DNA from: Amycolatopsis mediterranei
Lineage (GTDB): Bacteria > Actinomycetota > Actinomycetes > Mycobacteriales > Pseudonocardiaceae
NCBI RefSeq assembly: GCF_026017845.1
Contig: NZ_CP100416.1
Location: forward strand, 4,929,176-4,993,175
Direction: 5' to 3'
Length of the DNA: 64,000 nucleotides
Position 1 is the stretch's first letter; every line of letters starts with the position of its first letter. The notes under the pieces were generated by a model that saw only the letters and a list, made by a program, of their open reading frames with translations, did no database searches and was not told the DNA's origin. Shown here in pieces: positions 51,974 to 59,048 of the stretch. Position numbers and translations under genes: made by a program.

Positions 51974-53248
51974 ATGAGTACCGACATCTTCGTGATCGGC
52001 CTGGACGAGGAGAACCAGCGCGTACTGGAGCGCCTGCCGTGGGCCGGCGGCTACCGGTTCCACGGCCTGCTGACCCCCGGAGAGCTGCAGCACGGGGAAA
52101 TCGACTTCGAAGCGCTGTTGAAGACGGCCCAGCACGAACTGGACGCGTTCGACGGCGAGATCGGCGCGATCGTCAGCTATTGGGACTTCCCCGCCGCCTC
52201 GCTCGTGCCCATCCTGTGCGCCCGCTACGGCCTGCCCAGCGTCTCGCTGGAAGCGGTGCTGAAGTGCGAGCACAAGTACTGGAGCCGGCTCGAGCAGAGA
52301 ACGGTGATCGACGAGCTGCCGAACTTCGGCATCGTCGACCTCGACGACGAACAGCCCGCTCCGCCCGAGGGCGTCGGCTACCCGATGTGGCTCAAGCCGG
52401 TGAAGTCCTTTTCCTCCGAACTCGCCTTCAAGGCCGAGAACGCCGCCGAATTCGCCGACGCCGTGGCCGAGATCCGCGCCGGGGTCGGCCGCGTGGGCGA
52501 GCCGTTCGGCTACGTGCTCGAACAGGTCGAGCTCCCGCCGGAGATCGCCCGGGTCGGGGGCGCCGCGTGCCTGGCCGAAGAAGCGCTGCACGGCGTCCAG
52601 GCGGCCATCGAAGGGTACGTCTACCAGGGCGAGGTCACCGTCTACGGCGCCCTCGACTCGATCAACTACCCGGACAGCTCGTCCTTCCTGCGCCACCAGT
52701 ACCCGGCGCAGCTGGGGGAGGAGCCCGTCCAGCGGATGCGGGACGTCGCCGAGCGGGTGATGAAGCAGATCGGCTTCGACAACGGGACCTTCAGCATCGA
52801 GTTCTTCTGCGACCCCGAGTCCGGCCAGGTCGCCCTGCTGGAGATCAACCCGCGGCACTCGCAGTCGCACGCGGAGCTGTTCGAGTTCGTGGACGGCATC
52901 GCCAACCACGAGATCATGGTGCGCCTGGGCCTCGGCCAGGATCCCGGCCGCCGCCCCACCAAGGGCACCTACCAGATCGCCGGCAAGTGGTACCTGCGCC
53001 GGTTCGAGGACGGCGTGGTGACGCGGGTGCCGACGCCCGAGGAGATCGCCGCGGTGCAGGACCGCATCGACGGCACCCAGATCCAGATCGTGCCGGAGGC
53101 GGGGCAGCGGCTGTCGGACCTGCCCGAACAGGACAGCTACAGCTTCGAGCTGGCGCACCTGTTCGTCGCGGCGCACACCGAACACGAGATGATCCAGAAG
53201 TACCAGGCGTGCGTGGACGCGCTGCCGTTCGAGTTCGCCGAAGCCTGA
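51974..53248 (+). CDS. ATP-grasp domain protein
   Basis: 424 residues. A Rossmann-like N-terminal part (DIFVIGLDEENQRVLERL) is followed by an ATP-grasp domain: MWLKPVKSFSSELAF (phosphate-binding Lys), YVLEQV, FSIEFFCDP and LLEINPRHSQSHAEL (metal ligands). It resembles carboxylate-amine/D-Ala-D-Ala-type ligases but not one known enzyme. Substrate unknown. Single gene with a leaderless-type promoter and a strong downstream hairpin. Confidence 0.9.
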   Translation: MSTDIFVIGLDEENQRVLERLPWAGGYRFHGLLTPGELQHGEIDFEALLKTAQHELDAFDGEIGAIVSYWDFPAASLVPILCARYGLPSVSLEAVLKCEHKYWSRLEQRTVIDELPNFGIVDLDDEQPAPPEGVGYPMWLKPVKSFSSELAFKAENAAEFADAVAEIRAGVGRVGEPFGYVLEQVELPPEIARVGGAACLAEEALHGVQAAIEGYVYQGEVTVYGALDSINYPDSSSFLRHQYPAQLGEEPVQRMRDVAERVMKQIGFDNGTFSIEFFCDPESGQVALLEINPRHSQSHAELFEFVDGIANHEIMVRLGLGQDPGRRPTKGTYQIAGKWYLRRFEDGVVTRVPTPEEIAAVQDRIDGTQIQIVPEAGQRLSDLPEQDSYSFELAHLFVAAHTEHEMIQKYQACVDALPFEFAEA

Positions 53249-53260
53249 CGCCGGCACGCG

Positions 53261-53305
53261 AAAAGCGGGGGTCGCGTTCGGACAGTCCGAACACGACCCC
53301 CGCTT
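53261..53305. terminator. Long hairpin after the ATP-grasp gene
   Basis: 22-base arms (53261-53282 and 53284-53305) with one mismatch, core AGCGGGGGTCG / CGACCCCCGCT. AAAA precedes and TTT follows the arms. Lies between convergent genes. Confidence 0.88.
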
Positions 53306-53315
53306 TGGCGTCCGC

Positions 53316-53480
53316 TCAGCCCGACTGCGGGTCGCTGTCGTCGTGCTCGTCGCCGCTCGACGTGCCCTGCTCGCCGCGCAGCGTCTCGCGCTGGGCTTCC
53401 GGCGTGTCGCCGTGCGGGTCGTCGCCGCGGGGGCCTTCGGCGGGGTCGGTCGGGTGCTGAGTGCGCTCTTCGGATGTCAT
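53316..53480 (-). CDS. Small acidic disordered protein (hydrophilin-like)
   Basis: 54 residues, MTSEERTQHPTDPAEGPRGD, then runs of Asp, Glu, Gly, Ser, Gln and Pro. No hydrophobic core (no Ile, Val, Phe, Trp or Tyr). Composition is typical of intrinsically disordered stress proteins. ATG at 53480 after GAGAGG. It has its own stress-type promoter 36 nt upstream and is divergent from the methyltransferase gene. Confidence 0.68.
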   Translation of the reverse strand: MTSEERTQHPTDPAEGPRGDDPHGDTPEAQRETLRGEQGTSSGDEHDDSDPQSG

Positions 53481-53516
53481 TTCGTGCCTCTCCTTCCACG
53501 GTCCTTTCCGTACCGG

Positions 53517-53541
53517 GTACCCGGCCACGCCCGGCTCAACC
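53517..53541 (-). promoter_or_regulatory. Sigma-B/F-type promoter for the small acidic protein gene
   Basis: GGTT, 15 bp, GGGTAC on the minus strand; 36-nt leader. Confidence 0.62.
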
Positions 53542-53547
53542 GTGGGC

Positions 53548-53572
53548 GTTTGCCGTGATGATCGCCGGGTAA
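53548..53572 (+). promoter_or_regulatory. Sigma-B/F-type promoter for the methyltransferase-CDGSH operon
   Basis: GTTT, 15 bp, GGGTAA; 64-nt leader with AAGGAG. The -35 elements of the pair are 6 bp apart. Confidence 0.68.
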
Positions 53573-53636
53573 GCCGGGTCGACGCGGTTGTCCGCCGGCG
53601 ATCGCGCCGGGACCGCGGCGAGTGAAGGAGACCCAG

Positions 53637-54356
53637 ATGACCACGTCGGCGGAACCCGTCCGCACGGGCCCCTTGGCCGCCCGGTCCGTCATCCACCAGC
53701 CCGTGCCTGCCGCTCCGCGGATGCTGCGGCTGCCCGGCGTCTACCGCCCGCAGGAAGACACCGCCCTGCTCGCGTCGGCGATCGCCGAACTGGCGATCCC
53801 GGCCGGCGCGCGTGCGCTCGACCTGTGCACCGGCACCGGTGCGCAGGCGATCACGCTGGCCCGCCGTGGTGCGGGAACCGTGCTGGCGGTGGACCTTTCG
53901 CGCCGGGCGCTGGCTTCGGCGCGGCTCAACGCGCTGGTCCGGCAGCTCGCCGTGCGCCCGTGCCGGGGAGGCCTCGCCAGAGCCCTGCGCGAGGGCCCGT
54001 TCGACGTCGTCGTCGCCAACCCGCCGTACGTGCCGTCCCCGGCGCCGACGGTCCGGTCCACCCGGGGCTGGGACGCCGGCCCGGACGGCCGCGCGCTGCT
54101 GGACCCGCTGTGCGCCGCCGCGGGCACGCTGCTGCGCCCGGGCGGGACCATGCTGCTCGTCCACTCCACACTGTCCGATGTGGACAAGTCGCGGGAAATG
54201 CTTGCTGCCCGAGGATTGCGGGTGTCGGTGGTGCGGCGCACCCGGATCCCGTTCGGCCCGGTCCTGTCCGGACGGACGGAGTTCCTCGAGGCGGCCGGGC
54301 TGATCGAGCCGGGCCAGCGGGTGGAAGAGCTGGTGGTGCTGCGTGCCGACCGCTGA
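53637..54356 (+). CDS. HemK/PrmC-like class I methyltransferase
   Basis: 239 residues. SAM site ALDLCTGTGAQAITLARRGA, acidic AVDLSRRAL, and the NPPY catalytic motif in VVVANPPYVPSP, which marks methyltransferases acting on Gln, Asn or adenine amines. The C-terminal part is short. Resembles HemK2-like proteins; target unknown. The ATG at 53637 has AAGGAG 6 nt away; in-frame ATG at 53622 lacks one. Overlaps the CDGSH gene by 14 bp. Confidence 0.87.
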   Translation: MTTSAEPVRTGPLAARSVIHQPVPAAPRMLRLPGVYRPQEDTALLASAIAELAIPAGARALDLCTGTGAQAITLARRGAGTVLAVDLSRRALASARLNALVRQLAVRPCRGGLARALREGPFDVVVANPPYVPSPAPTVRSTRGWDAGPDGRALLDPLCAAAGTLLRPGGTMLLVHSTLSDVDKSREMLAARGLRVSVVRRTRIPFGPVLSGRTEFLEAAGLIEPGQRVEELVVLRADR

Positions 54357-54555
54357 GCGGGGTCCCCGCCGGGTGACCGTTGTCCCGGGCGGCCCGGTGC
54401 TGGTGGAGGGACCGGTCGAGCTGTGCACCCCCGAGGGTGAGCTCGTGCGGTCCGACCGCTTCCTGGTCGCGGTGTGCGCGTGCCGCCGCAGCAAGCGGTT
54501 CCCGTTCTGCGACACCAGTCACCGCAAACGCGTCCGCACCCAGGCAGACGACTGA
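54343..54555 (+). CDS. CDGSH-type iron-sulfur protein
   Basis: 70 residues. The single CDGSH motif is CACRRSKRFPFCDTSH, with the Cys3-His set that holds a [2Fe-2S] cluster. Such proteins are redox or iron sensors in many bacteria. GTG start inside the methyltransferase gene, so the two are coupled. Its stop codon overlaps the first base pairs of the downstream hairpin. Confidence 0.93.
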   Translation: MPTAERGPRRVTVVPGGPVLVEGPVELCTPEGELVRSDRFLVAVCACRRSKRFPFCDTSHRKRVRTQADD

Positions 54556-54597
54556 CGAGGGTGGCCTCCCGGAACGATCCGGGAGGCCACCCTCGTC
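54554..54597. terminator. 20-base perfect hairpin between CDGSH and redox genes
   Basis: Arms 54554-54573 and 54578-54597 are exact complements (core GAGGGTGGCCTCCCGGA) around ACGA. Ends both convergent transcripts; begins inside the CDGSH stop. Confidence 0.9.
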
Positions 54598-54603
54598 AAC
54601 GCG

Positions 54604-55599
54604 TCAGGTGCGCAGCGAGGACTTCCCGGCCTTCCAGCGGCTCAGCACCTGCTCGCCGAAGCGGCCCTCGAGGAACTCGGTCGCCTGGATGCCGAACACG
54701 ACGTCGGCGGCCAGCTCGGGCTCCTGCTGCAGCAGGTCGCCGAGCACGTCGTGGCGCATGACCTGCTCGTGGACCGCGTCCGCCTCGATGTGCTCGGTGT
54801 AGAAGAACCGGCACGCCTCCGGCGCGTCCAGGCGCCGCAGGGCCTGGTCCATCCGCTGCGCCGACGGTGCCGTCGTGATCTCCGCCGCCGCGAAGTGCCC
54901 GCACAGCGCGCCCCGCAGCGACCGGTGCAGGCCGAACATCGACATCGTGTTGACCACCGCCAGCATCGCGCCGGGAACCTGGTCGATGAGCTCGAGGTAG
55001 CCGTCGGGCAGGCCGGCCGCGCGCAGCAGGTCGGCGTAGAGGCGCGCGTGCATCAGCTCCGCGCGGCCGCCGCCGAACTCGTCGAACTCCACCGCCACCA
55101 GCGCGGCCTTGGCACGGCCGCGCAGCCGGGGGATCACCCACGCGTGCGGGTCGGCTTCCTTGTGGTGGTAGATCGAGCGGTGCGTGAAGTACTCGCGCAG
55201 CTGCGTCCAGTCGCCGTGGTCGCGCAGGTAGTGCGAAACACCTTCGACGTCGATCGGTTCGACCAGCAGGGCGTCGAGTGCGGCCGGCACGTCGTCGCCG
55301 CCGGTCACGTTGTCGCGGAGCGCGGCGAGGAACCGCGCCTCGAGCGCGCCGCGCAGGCGCAGCAGTTCCGGGTCCCATTCCCAATCGGGGGACACGCCCG
55401 GCAGGCCCTGGTAGTGCAGTTCGTAGCACAGGTGCAGGGCCAGCTGGAGGTCGTCGCCGAGCGGGTCGGCGTCCGCGAGGCCGTCGAAGTCCAGGTCCGC
55501 CCGCGGGTGCTCCCGCAGCAACGTGGCGAGCACCGAGTCCGAGAGCGGGCCCCGGGCGGCCGGCAGGGTGGCCGCGCCGGCCGTGGTGGAAGTCGTCAT
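54604..55599 (-). CDS. Iron-containing redox enzyme-family (haem-oxygenase-fold) protein
   Basis: 331 residues, largely helical. Metal-ligand-type motifs VEFDEFGGGRAELMHARL and FYTEHIEADAVHEQV place it in the large 'iron-containing redox enzyme' family of haem-oxygenase-like di-iron proteins. Substrate unknown. The ATG at 55599 is 8 nt from a GGGTAG that overlaps the stop of the upstream ligase gene, so it is transcribed separately and leaderless. Confidence 0.86.
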   Translation of the reverse strand: MTTSTTAGAATLPAARGPLSDSVLATLLREHPRADLDFDGLADADPLGDDLQLALHLCYELHYQGLPGVSPDWEWDPELLRLRGALEARFLAALRDNVTGGDDVPAALDALLVEPIDVEGVSHYLRDHGDWTQLREYFTHRSIYHHKEADPHAWVIPRLRGRAKAALVAVEFDEFGGGRAELMHARLYADLLRAAGLPDGYLELIDQVPGAMLAVVNTMSMFGLHRSLRGALCGHFAAAEITTAPSAQRMDQALRRLDAPEACRFFYTEHIEADAVHEQVMRHDVLGDLLQQEPELAADVVFGIQATEFLEGRFGEQVLSRWKAGKSSLRT

Positions 55600-55607
55600 G
55601 ATCCCGG

Positions 55608-55632
55608 CTACCCGGTCAGCAGCGTTCCATGC
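55608..55632 (-). promoter_or_regulatory. Sigma-B/F-type promoter within the end of the upstream gene
   Basis: GCAT, 15 bp, GGGTAG on the minus strand, 8 nt before the ATG at 55599. The TAG of the -10 is the stop codon of the ligase gene. Confidence 0.6.
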
Positions 55633-56738
55633 GCCACGGGCACGGTCGCCGCGGCAAGCCACCGCACCGCCGTCATCCCGTCGTCGGCGACCGCGCGCTG
55701 CTGCGCGGCCCCGGTGCCGCCGGACCGGACCGCGTCGACGAGCTTCCGGACCTCGGCCAGGTCCCCGCTTTCTTCCAACGGCGTCCGGACGTGCTCGAGG
55801 AGTTCGTCGACGAGGGTCCACGCGGGCCGCCGTGTCCCGGCGGCGGCGTCCACGAGCTCGCCGGAGAGCCCGTACCGCGCCGCGGCCCACACGGCCGCCG
55901 CCGCCACCTGCGGGGACAGCTGAGCCGCCTCCCGGCCGGCGGCGAGGTCGGTCAGGGCCCGCTGCACCAGCGCGCGGCTGAGCAGGGCCTGCAGCACCGC
56001 GTGGTCGACGGTCAGCGCGGTGTCGGCGACCCGGAACTCGACGGTGGGAAACCGGCCCGACGGGCGGGCCAGCCAGAACGTCTGGTCCGGGTCGACGAGC
56101 GCGCCGCAGTCGACCAGCGTCTCGACGGCCCGGCGGTACTCGGCGTGCCCGCGCAGGTGCGGGGCGACGCCGGAGCCGGGGAAGCGGGACTGCAGCACCA
56201 TCCGCCAGCTGTCGTAGCCGGTGTCGCGCCCGTGGTCGAACGGCGAATTGCCCGAAAGGGCGAGCAGGGTGGGCAGCCACCGGCCGAGGTGGTTGACGAC
56301 GGCGACTGCGGTGTCGGGATCGGGCACCCCGACGTGGACGTGGCACCCGCAGGCTTCGTAGTCGGCGACGACCGCGCCGTAGGCGGCGTCGATCTCGGCG
56401 TAGCGGCCGGTGCTCGCGGGCGGCGGCGTGGCCGGACCGGGCCCGACGGGCGTGCCGGTGGCCAGCAGCGCGCAGTCTTCGGCCGCCGCGGCACCGGCCA
56501 GCACGCGGCGCGCGGCGGTCAGCTGGTGGCGGAGCTCGTCCGCCGTGGTGCAGACGCCGCTGGCGGCTTCGAGCTGGGTGAGCCGCAGTTCCCGGTGCAT
56601 CCGGACGCCGTCGGGCAGCGGGCCGTGGTGGCGGTACCGGGCCAGCACCGGTTCGGCGCACGGCGAAGCTTGCCCGGTGCGGGGGTTCACGAGGAGGAAC
56701 TCCTCTTCGACACCCATCGTGGGCGGGCCGTCGGACAT
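55608..56738 (-). CDS. YbdK/EgtA-type carboxylate-amine ligase, copy 1
   Basis: 376 residues. GVEEEFLLVNPRTG at the N-terminus and CGCHVHVGVPD are the hallmark motifs of glutamate-cysteine ligase-2-like enzymes (weak gamma-glutamylcysteine synthetases). True substrate unknown; the family includes ergothioneine pathway enzyme EgtA, but no other egt genes are near. The ATG at 56738 has AAGGAG 9 nt upstream. It is a paralogue of the gene at 57328-58422. Confidence 0.9.
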   Translation of the reverse strand: MSDGPPTMGVEEEFLLVNPRTGQASPCAEPVLARYRHHGPLPDGVRMHRELRLTQLEAASGVCTTADELRHQLTAARRVLAGAAAAEDCALLATGTPVGPGPATPPPASTGRYAEIDAAYGAVVADYEACGCHVHVGVPDPDTAVAVVNHLGRWLPTLLALSGNSPFDHGRDTGYDSWRMVLQSRFPGSGVAPHLRGHAEYRRAVETLVDCGALVDPDQTFWLARPSGRFPTVEFRVADTALTVDHAVLQALLSRALVQRALTDLAAGREAAQLSPQVAAAAVWAAARYGLSGELVDAAAGTRRPAWTLVDELLEHVRTPLEESGDLAEVRKLVDAVRSGGTGAAQQRAVADDGMTAVRWLAAATVPVAHGTLLTG

Positions 56739-56766
56739 GGGCGGGCTCCTTCCGGACCGGCTGGGG

Positions 56767-56791
56767 TTACCCGTTCCGGTGGCGTAAATGC
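56767..56791 (-). promoter_or_regulatory. Sigma-B/F-type promoter for ligase copy 1
   Basis: GCAT, 15 bp, GGGTAA on the minus strand; 28-nt leader with AAGGAG. Confidence 0.65.
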
Positions 56792-56808
56792 GTCCGGGCC
56801 CGCGGCTT

Positions 56809-56835
56809 GTTTCGCGAGGAGGGAGCCCCGGGTAT
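56809..56835 (+). promoter_or_regulatory. Sigma-B/F-type promoter for the STAS gene
   Basis: GTTT, 17 bp, GGGTAT, 9 nt before the ATG at 56845; leaderless. Divergent from the ligase promoter. Confidence 0.58.
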
Positions 56836-56844
56836 TTCGCACCC

Positions 56845-57231
56845 ATGACGACCCACGAGCGGCTGCGGGTGGCCGGGGCGGCTGCCCCGCCGGTAGACCG
56901 CCTGCCCGCACCCCGCGCCCCGTCCGACGGCGACCTGGACAGCCGGATCCGGTGGAAGAGCCCCGACGCGGTCGTGGTGGAGGTCGCGGGCGAAGTGGAC
57001 CTCTGTTCGGTGGCCCAGCTGGCGGCGGTGCTGGACGAGCACGTCCGGGCCCGTCCCGGCGTCCTGCGGGTCGACCTGGGACAGGTCCGGTTCCTCGGCG
57101 CCGCGGGCATCCGCGTCCTGCTGCGCGCCCACCGGCACGCCGAGGCCGCGGGGGTCCACCTGGTCGTCGATCCTGGTGGGTCGCGTGCCGCGGTCCGGGC
57201 GCTCGAACTGCTGGACCGCCTCCAGGGTTAG
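56845..57231 (+). CDS. STAS-domain anti-sigma factor antagonist-like protein
   Basis: 128 residues. A ~30-residue Pro/Ala-rich tail leads into a STAS domain (VVVEVAGEVDLCSVAQLAAVL, LRVDLGQVRFLGAAGIRVLLRAH, HLVVDPG). In RsbV/SpoIIAA proteins the phosphorylated residue is the Ser/Thr before the Gly of F-x-D-S-S-G; here that position reads FLGAAG, with no Ser or Thr. It could therefore not be inactivated by an RsbW-type kinase in the usual way. Its own sigma-B-type promoter gives a possible feedback loop. Partner anti-sigma factor not in the window. Confidence 0.88.
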   Translation: MTTHERLRVAGAAAPPVDRLPAPRAPSDGDLDSRIRWKSPDAVVVEVAGEVDLCSVAQLAAVLDEHVRARPGVLRVDLGQVRFLGAAGIRVLLRAHRHAEAAGVHLVVDPGGSRAAVRALELLDRLQG

Positions 57232-57242
57232 AACGCGCTCGG

Positions 57243-57283
57243 GAGTTCCGGACGGTCCGTTCGCCGGGCGATTGCCGGAACTC
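57243..57283. terminator. Hairpin after the STAS gene
   Basis: GAGTTCCGG / CCGGAACTC, 9-base perfect arms with a 23-nt loop, between the STAS gene and the convergent ligase gene. Weaker than other hairpins here. Confidence 0.5.
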
Positions 57284-57327
57284 GGCGAGCCGCTTCCTAC
57301 CGACCGAACGCCGGAGGGCGCGCGCGC

Positions 57328-58422
57328 CTAGTCGCCGGTGAGCAGGTCGACGACATCCTCGGCGCGCTGCCGGTCGGCGAACCGCCGCCGCTGCCGGTCG
57401 GCACCGCCGCCCTCGGCCGCCAGCCGTGCGGTTCCTTCCCGCGCGAAGTCGAGGTCTCCGGCCGCTTCCAGCGCGGGCGCCACCAGCTCCACGAGATCGT
57501 CGAGCACCGCCTTCGCCGGCTCCAAGTCGCCGCTCTTCGGGTGGGGGCAGCAGCCCGTGACGCCCTCTCGCGACGCGCGCCAGAGCTGGGCCCGGAGCAC
57601 CTCGTTCGACAGCTGGGGTGCGGGCGCGTCCTCGGCCAGCGCCGTGGCGACCAGGCCGCGGGCCAGTACGCCCAGCAGCACCGCGTCTTCCGGCACCGCG
57701 GCGACGTCGGCGATGCGGAACTCCAGCGTCGGCTGCTTGTCCGACAGCCGGACGTCCCAGTAGATCATCCCGCGGTCGAGGATCGAGCCCGCGCGCAGCC
57801 AGCCGTCGACGATGCTTTCGTACTCGTCCAGGGAGGCGAACCGCGGCGGCGGTCCCGCCGACGGCCACCTGCTCCACTGCTGGTAGCGCCAGCTGCAGTA
57901 GCCCGTGTCGTAGCCGTCGGAGATGGCCGAGTTCGCGGTCACCGTGAGCAGGGCGGGCAGCCACGGGCGGATCCGGTTCAGCACCTGGACGCCGCTTTCC
58001 TTGTCCGGGATCGCGACGTGCACGTGGCAGCCGCAGGTGAGCGACGTCCGCGCGGTGGCGCCGAAGTGCTCGGCCATCCGCTCGTAGCGCGGGTTCGGCG
58101 TGATGACGGGCGGGTCCGCCTCGAACAGCAGCGGGGACGCGGCGGGCAGCACGCGGTAGCCGCGCCGCCGGGCGGCCCCGGACAGGTCTTCGCGCAGCCC
58201 GCGCAGCTGGCGCAGGGCTTCGGTGTGGGTCCGGCAGACGTCGGTGGCCGCCTCGGCCTGTGACCGGGTGAGCTCGTGCTGCAGCTCGCCTTGGTCGTCG
58301 CCGGCGGCTTCCGCGGCGTCGACGACGTCGTCGCCGGCGTGGGACAGGTGCCCGCGGCGGTCGACGACGAAGAACTCCTCTTCGATGCCGAACGTCAGCA
58401 CATCGCCCGTCGGTTGGTTCAC
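57328..58422 (-). CDS. YbdK/EgtA-type carboxylate-amine ligase, copy 2
   Basis: 364 residues. LTFGIEEEFFVVDRRGHL and CGCHVHVAIPDKES match the motifs of copy 1, with a similar central layout. Substrate unknown. GTG start at 58422 with AGGAGA upstream. The STAS gene sits between the two copies, which face the same way, each under its own stress-type promoter. Distinct enough to be old paralogues. Confidence 0.9.
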   Translation of the reverse strand: MNQPTGDVLTFGIEEEFFVVDRRGHLSHAGDDVVDAAEAAGDDQGELQHELTRSQAEAATDVCRTHTEALRQLRGLREDLSGAARRRGYRVLPAASPLLFEADPPVITPNPRYERMAEHFGATARTSLTCGCHVHVAIPDKESGVQVLNRIRPWLPALLTVTANSAISDGYDTGYCSWRYQQWSRWPSAGPPPRFASLDEYESIVDGWLRAGSILDRGMIYWDVRLSDKQPTLEFRIADVAAVPEDAVLLGVLARGLVATALAEDAPAPQLSNEVLRAQLWRASREGVTGCCPHPKSGDLEPAKAVLDDLVELVAPALEAAGDLDFAREGTARLAAEGGGADRQRRRFADRQRAEDVVDLLTGD

Positions 58423-58455
58423 CGGTGTTCTCCTGGGGGTTCGGGGACCGGCTGG

Positions 58456-58481
58456 ATACCCGGACGGCGGTTCCGGCAAAC
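58456..58481 (-). promoter_or_regulatory. Sigma-B/F-type promoter for ligase copy 2
   Basis: GTTT, 16 bp, GGGTAT on the minus strand; 33-nt leader. Its -35 is 3 bp from the next (AAAC-GGC-GTTT). Confidence 0.66.
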
Positions 58482-58484
58482 GGC

Positions 58485-58509
58485 GTTTTCCGGCGCGGTG
58501 AGCGGGTAT
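58485..58509 (+). promoter_or_regulatory. Sigma-B/F-type promoter for the hemerythrin gene
   Basis: GTTT, 15 bp, GGGTAT, 10 nt before the ATG at 58520. The best match to the textbook promoter in the window; leaderless. Confidence 0.75.
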
Positions 58510-58519
58510 TCGCCCGGTC

Positions 58520-58999
58520 ATGTCGACCGACGCGATCGTGCTGCTCAAAAACGACCACAAGACCGTGGAGAAGCTCTTCAAGCAATTCGAGAAGGCGGGG
58601 GAGGACGCGTACGACGAGAAGCGCCGGATCGCCGACTCCATCATCGAAGAGCTGACCGTCCACGCTTACATCGAGGAGGAGATCTTCTACCCGGCGGCGC
58701 GGGAAGCCGTGCCGGAGACGAAAGACCACGTCCTGGAGAGCGTCGAGGAGCACCACGTCGTGGTGTGGATGCTGTCCGAACTGCTCGGGATGGACCCGAA
58801 GGAGGAGACCTTCGACGCGAAGGTCACCGTGCTCACCGAGAACGTCCGCCACCACGTCGAAGAGGAAGAGGACGAGTGGTTCCCCGAGGTCCGCTCGGCG
58901 ATGGGCCGCAAGCAGCTGCAGGAGCTGGGCCAGCGGATGATCGACGCCCGCTCGGACGCGCCGAAGAACCCCCTGGAGCTCAAGAGCGCCAAAGCCTGA
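58520..58999 (+). CDS. Hemerythrin HHE-domain protein
   Basis: 159 residues, four-helix bundle. HHE-type iron ligands: LLKNDHKTVEKLF, HAYIEEEIFYPA, EEHHVVVWML and HVEEEEDEWFPEV. Such proteins bind a di-iron centre and respond to oxygen, NO or peroxide; hemerythrins are familiar stress-regulon genes in actinomycetes. Leaderless-type promoter; ends at a strong hairpin. Confidence 0.93.
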   Translation: MSTDAIVLLKNDHKTVEKLFKQFEKAGEDAYDEKRRIADSIIEELTVHAYIEEEIFYPAAREAVPETKDHVLESVEEHHVVVWMLSELLGMDPKEETFDAKVTVLTENVRHHVEEEEDEWFPEVRSAMGRKQLQELGQRMIDARSDAPKNPLELKSAKA

Positions 59000-59012
59000 C
59001 GGTGTTCGCGAA

Positions 59013-59041
59013 GCGCCCGGCGGGTCCTGGACCCGCCGGGC
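59013..59041. terminator. Hairpin after the hemerythrin gene
   Basis: CGCCCGGCGGGTCC / GGACCCGCCGGGCG, 14-base perfect arms around one base, in the 49-bp gap between convergent genes. TTCT follows on the + strand. Confidence 0.85.
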
Positions 59042-59048
59042 GTTCTCG

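Noticed and set aside
55608..56738. EgtA of an ergothioneine cluster
   Set aside because: No egtB, egtC, egtD or egtE beside it; only family-level similarity.
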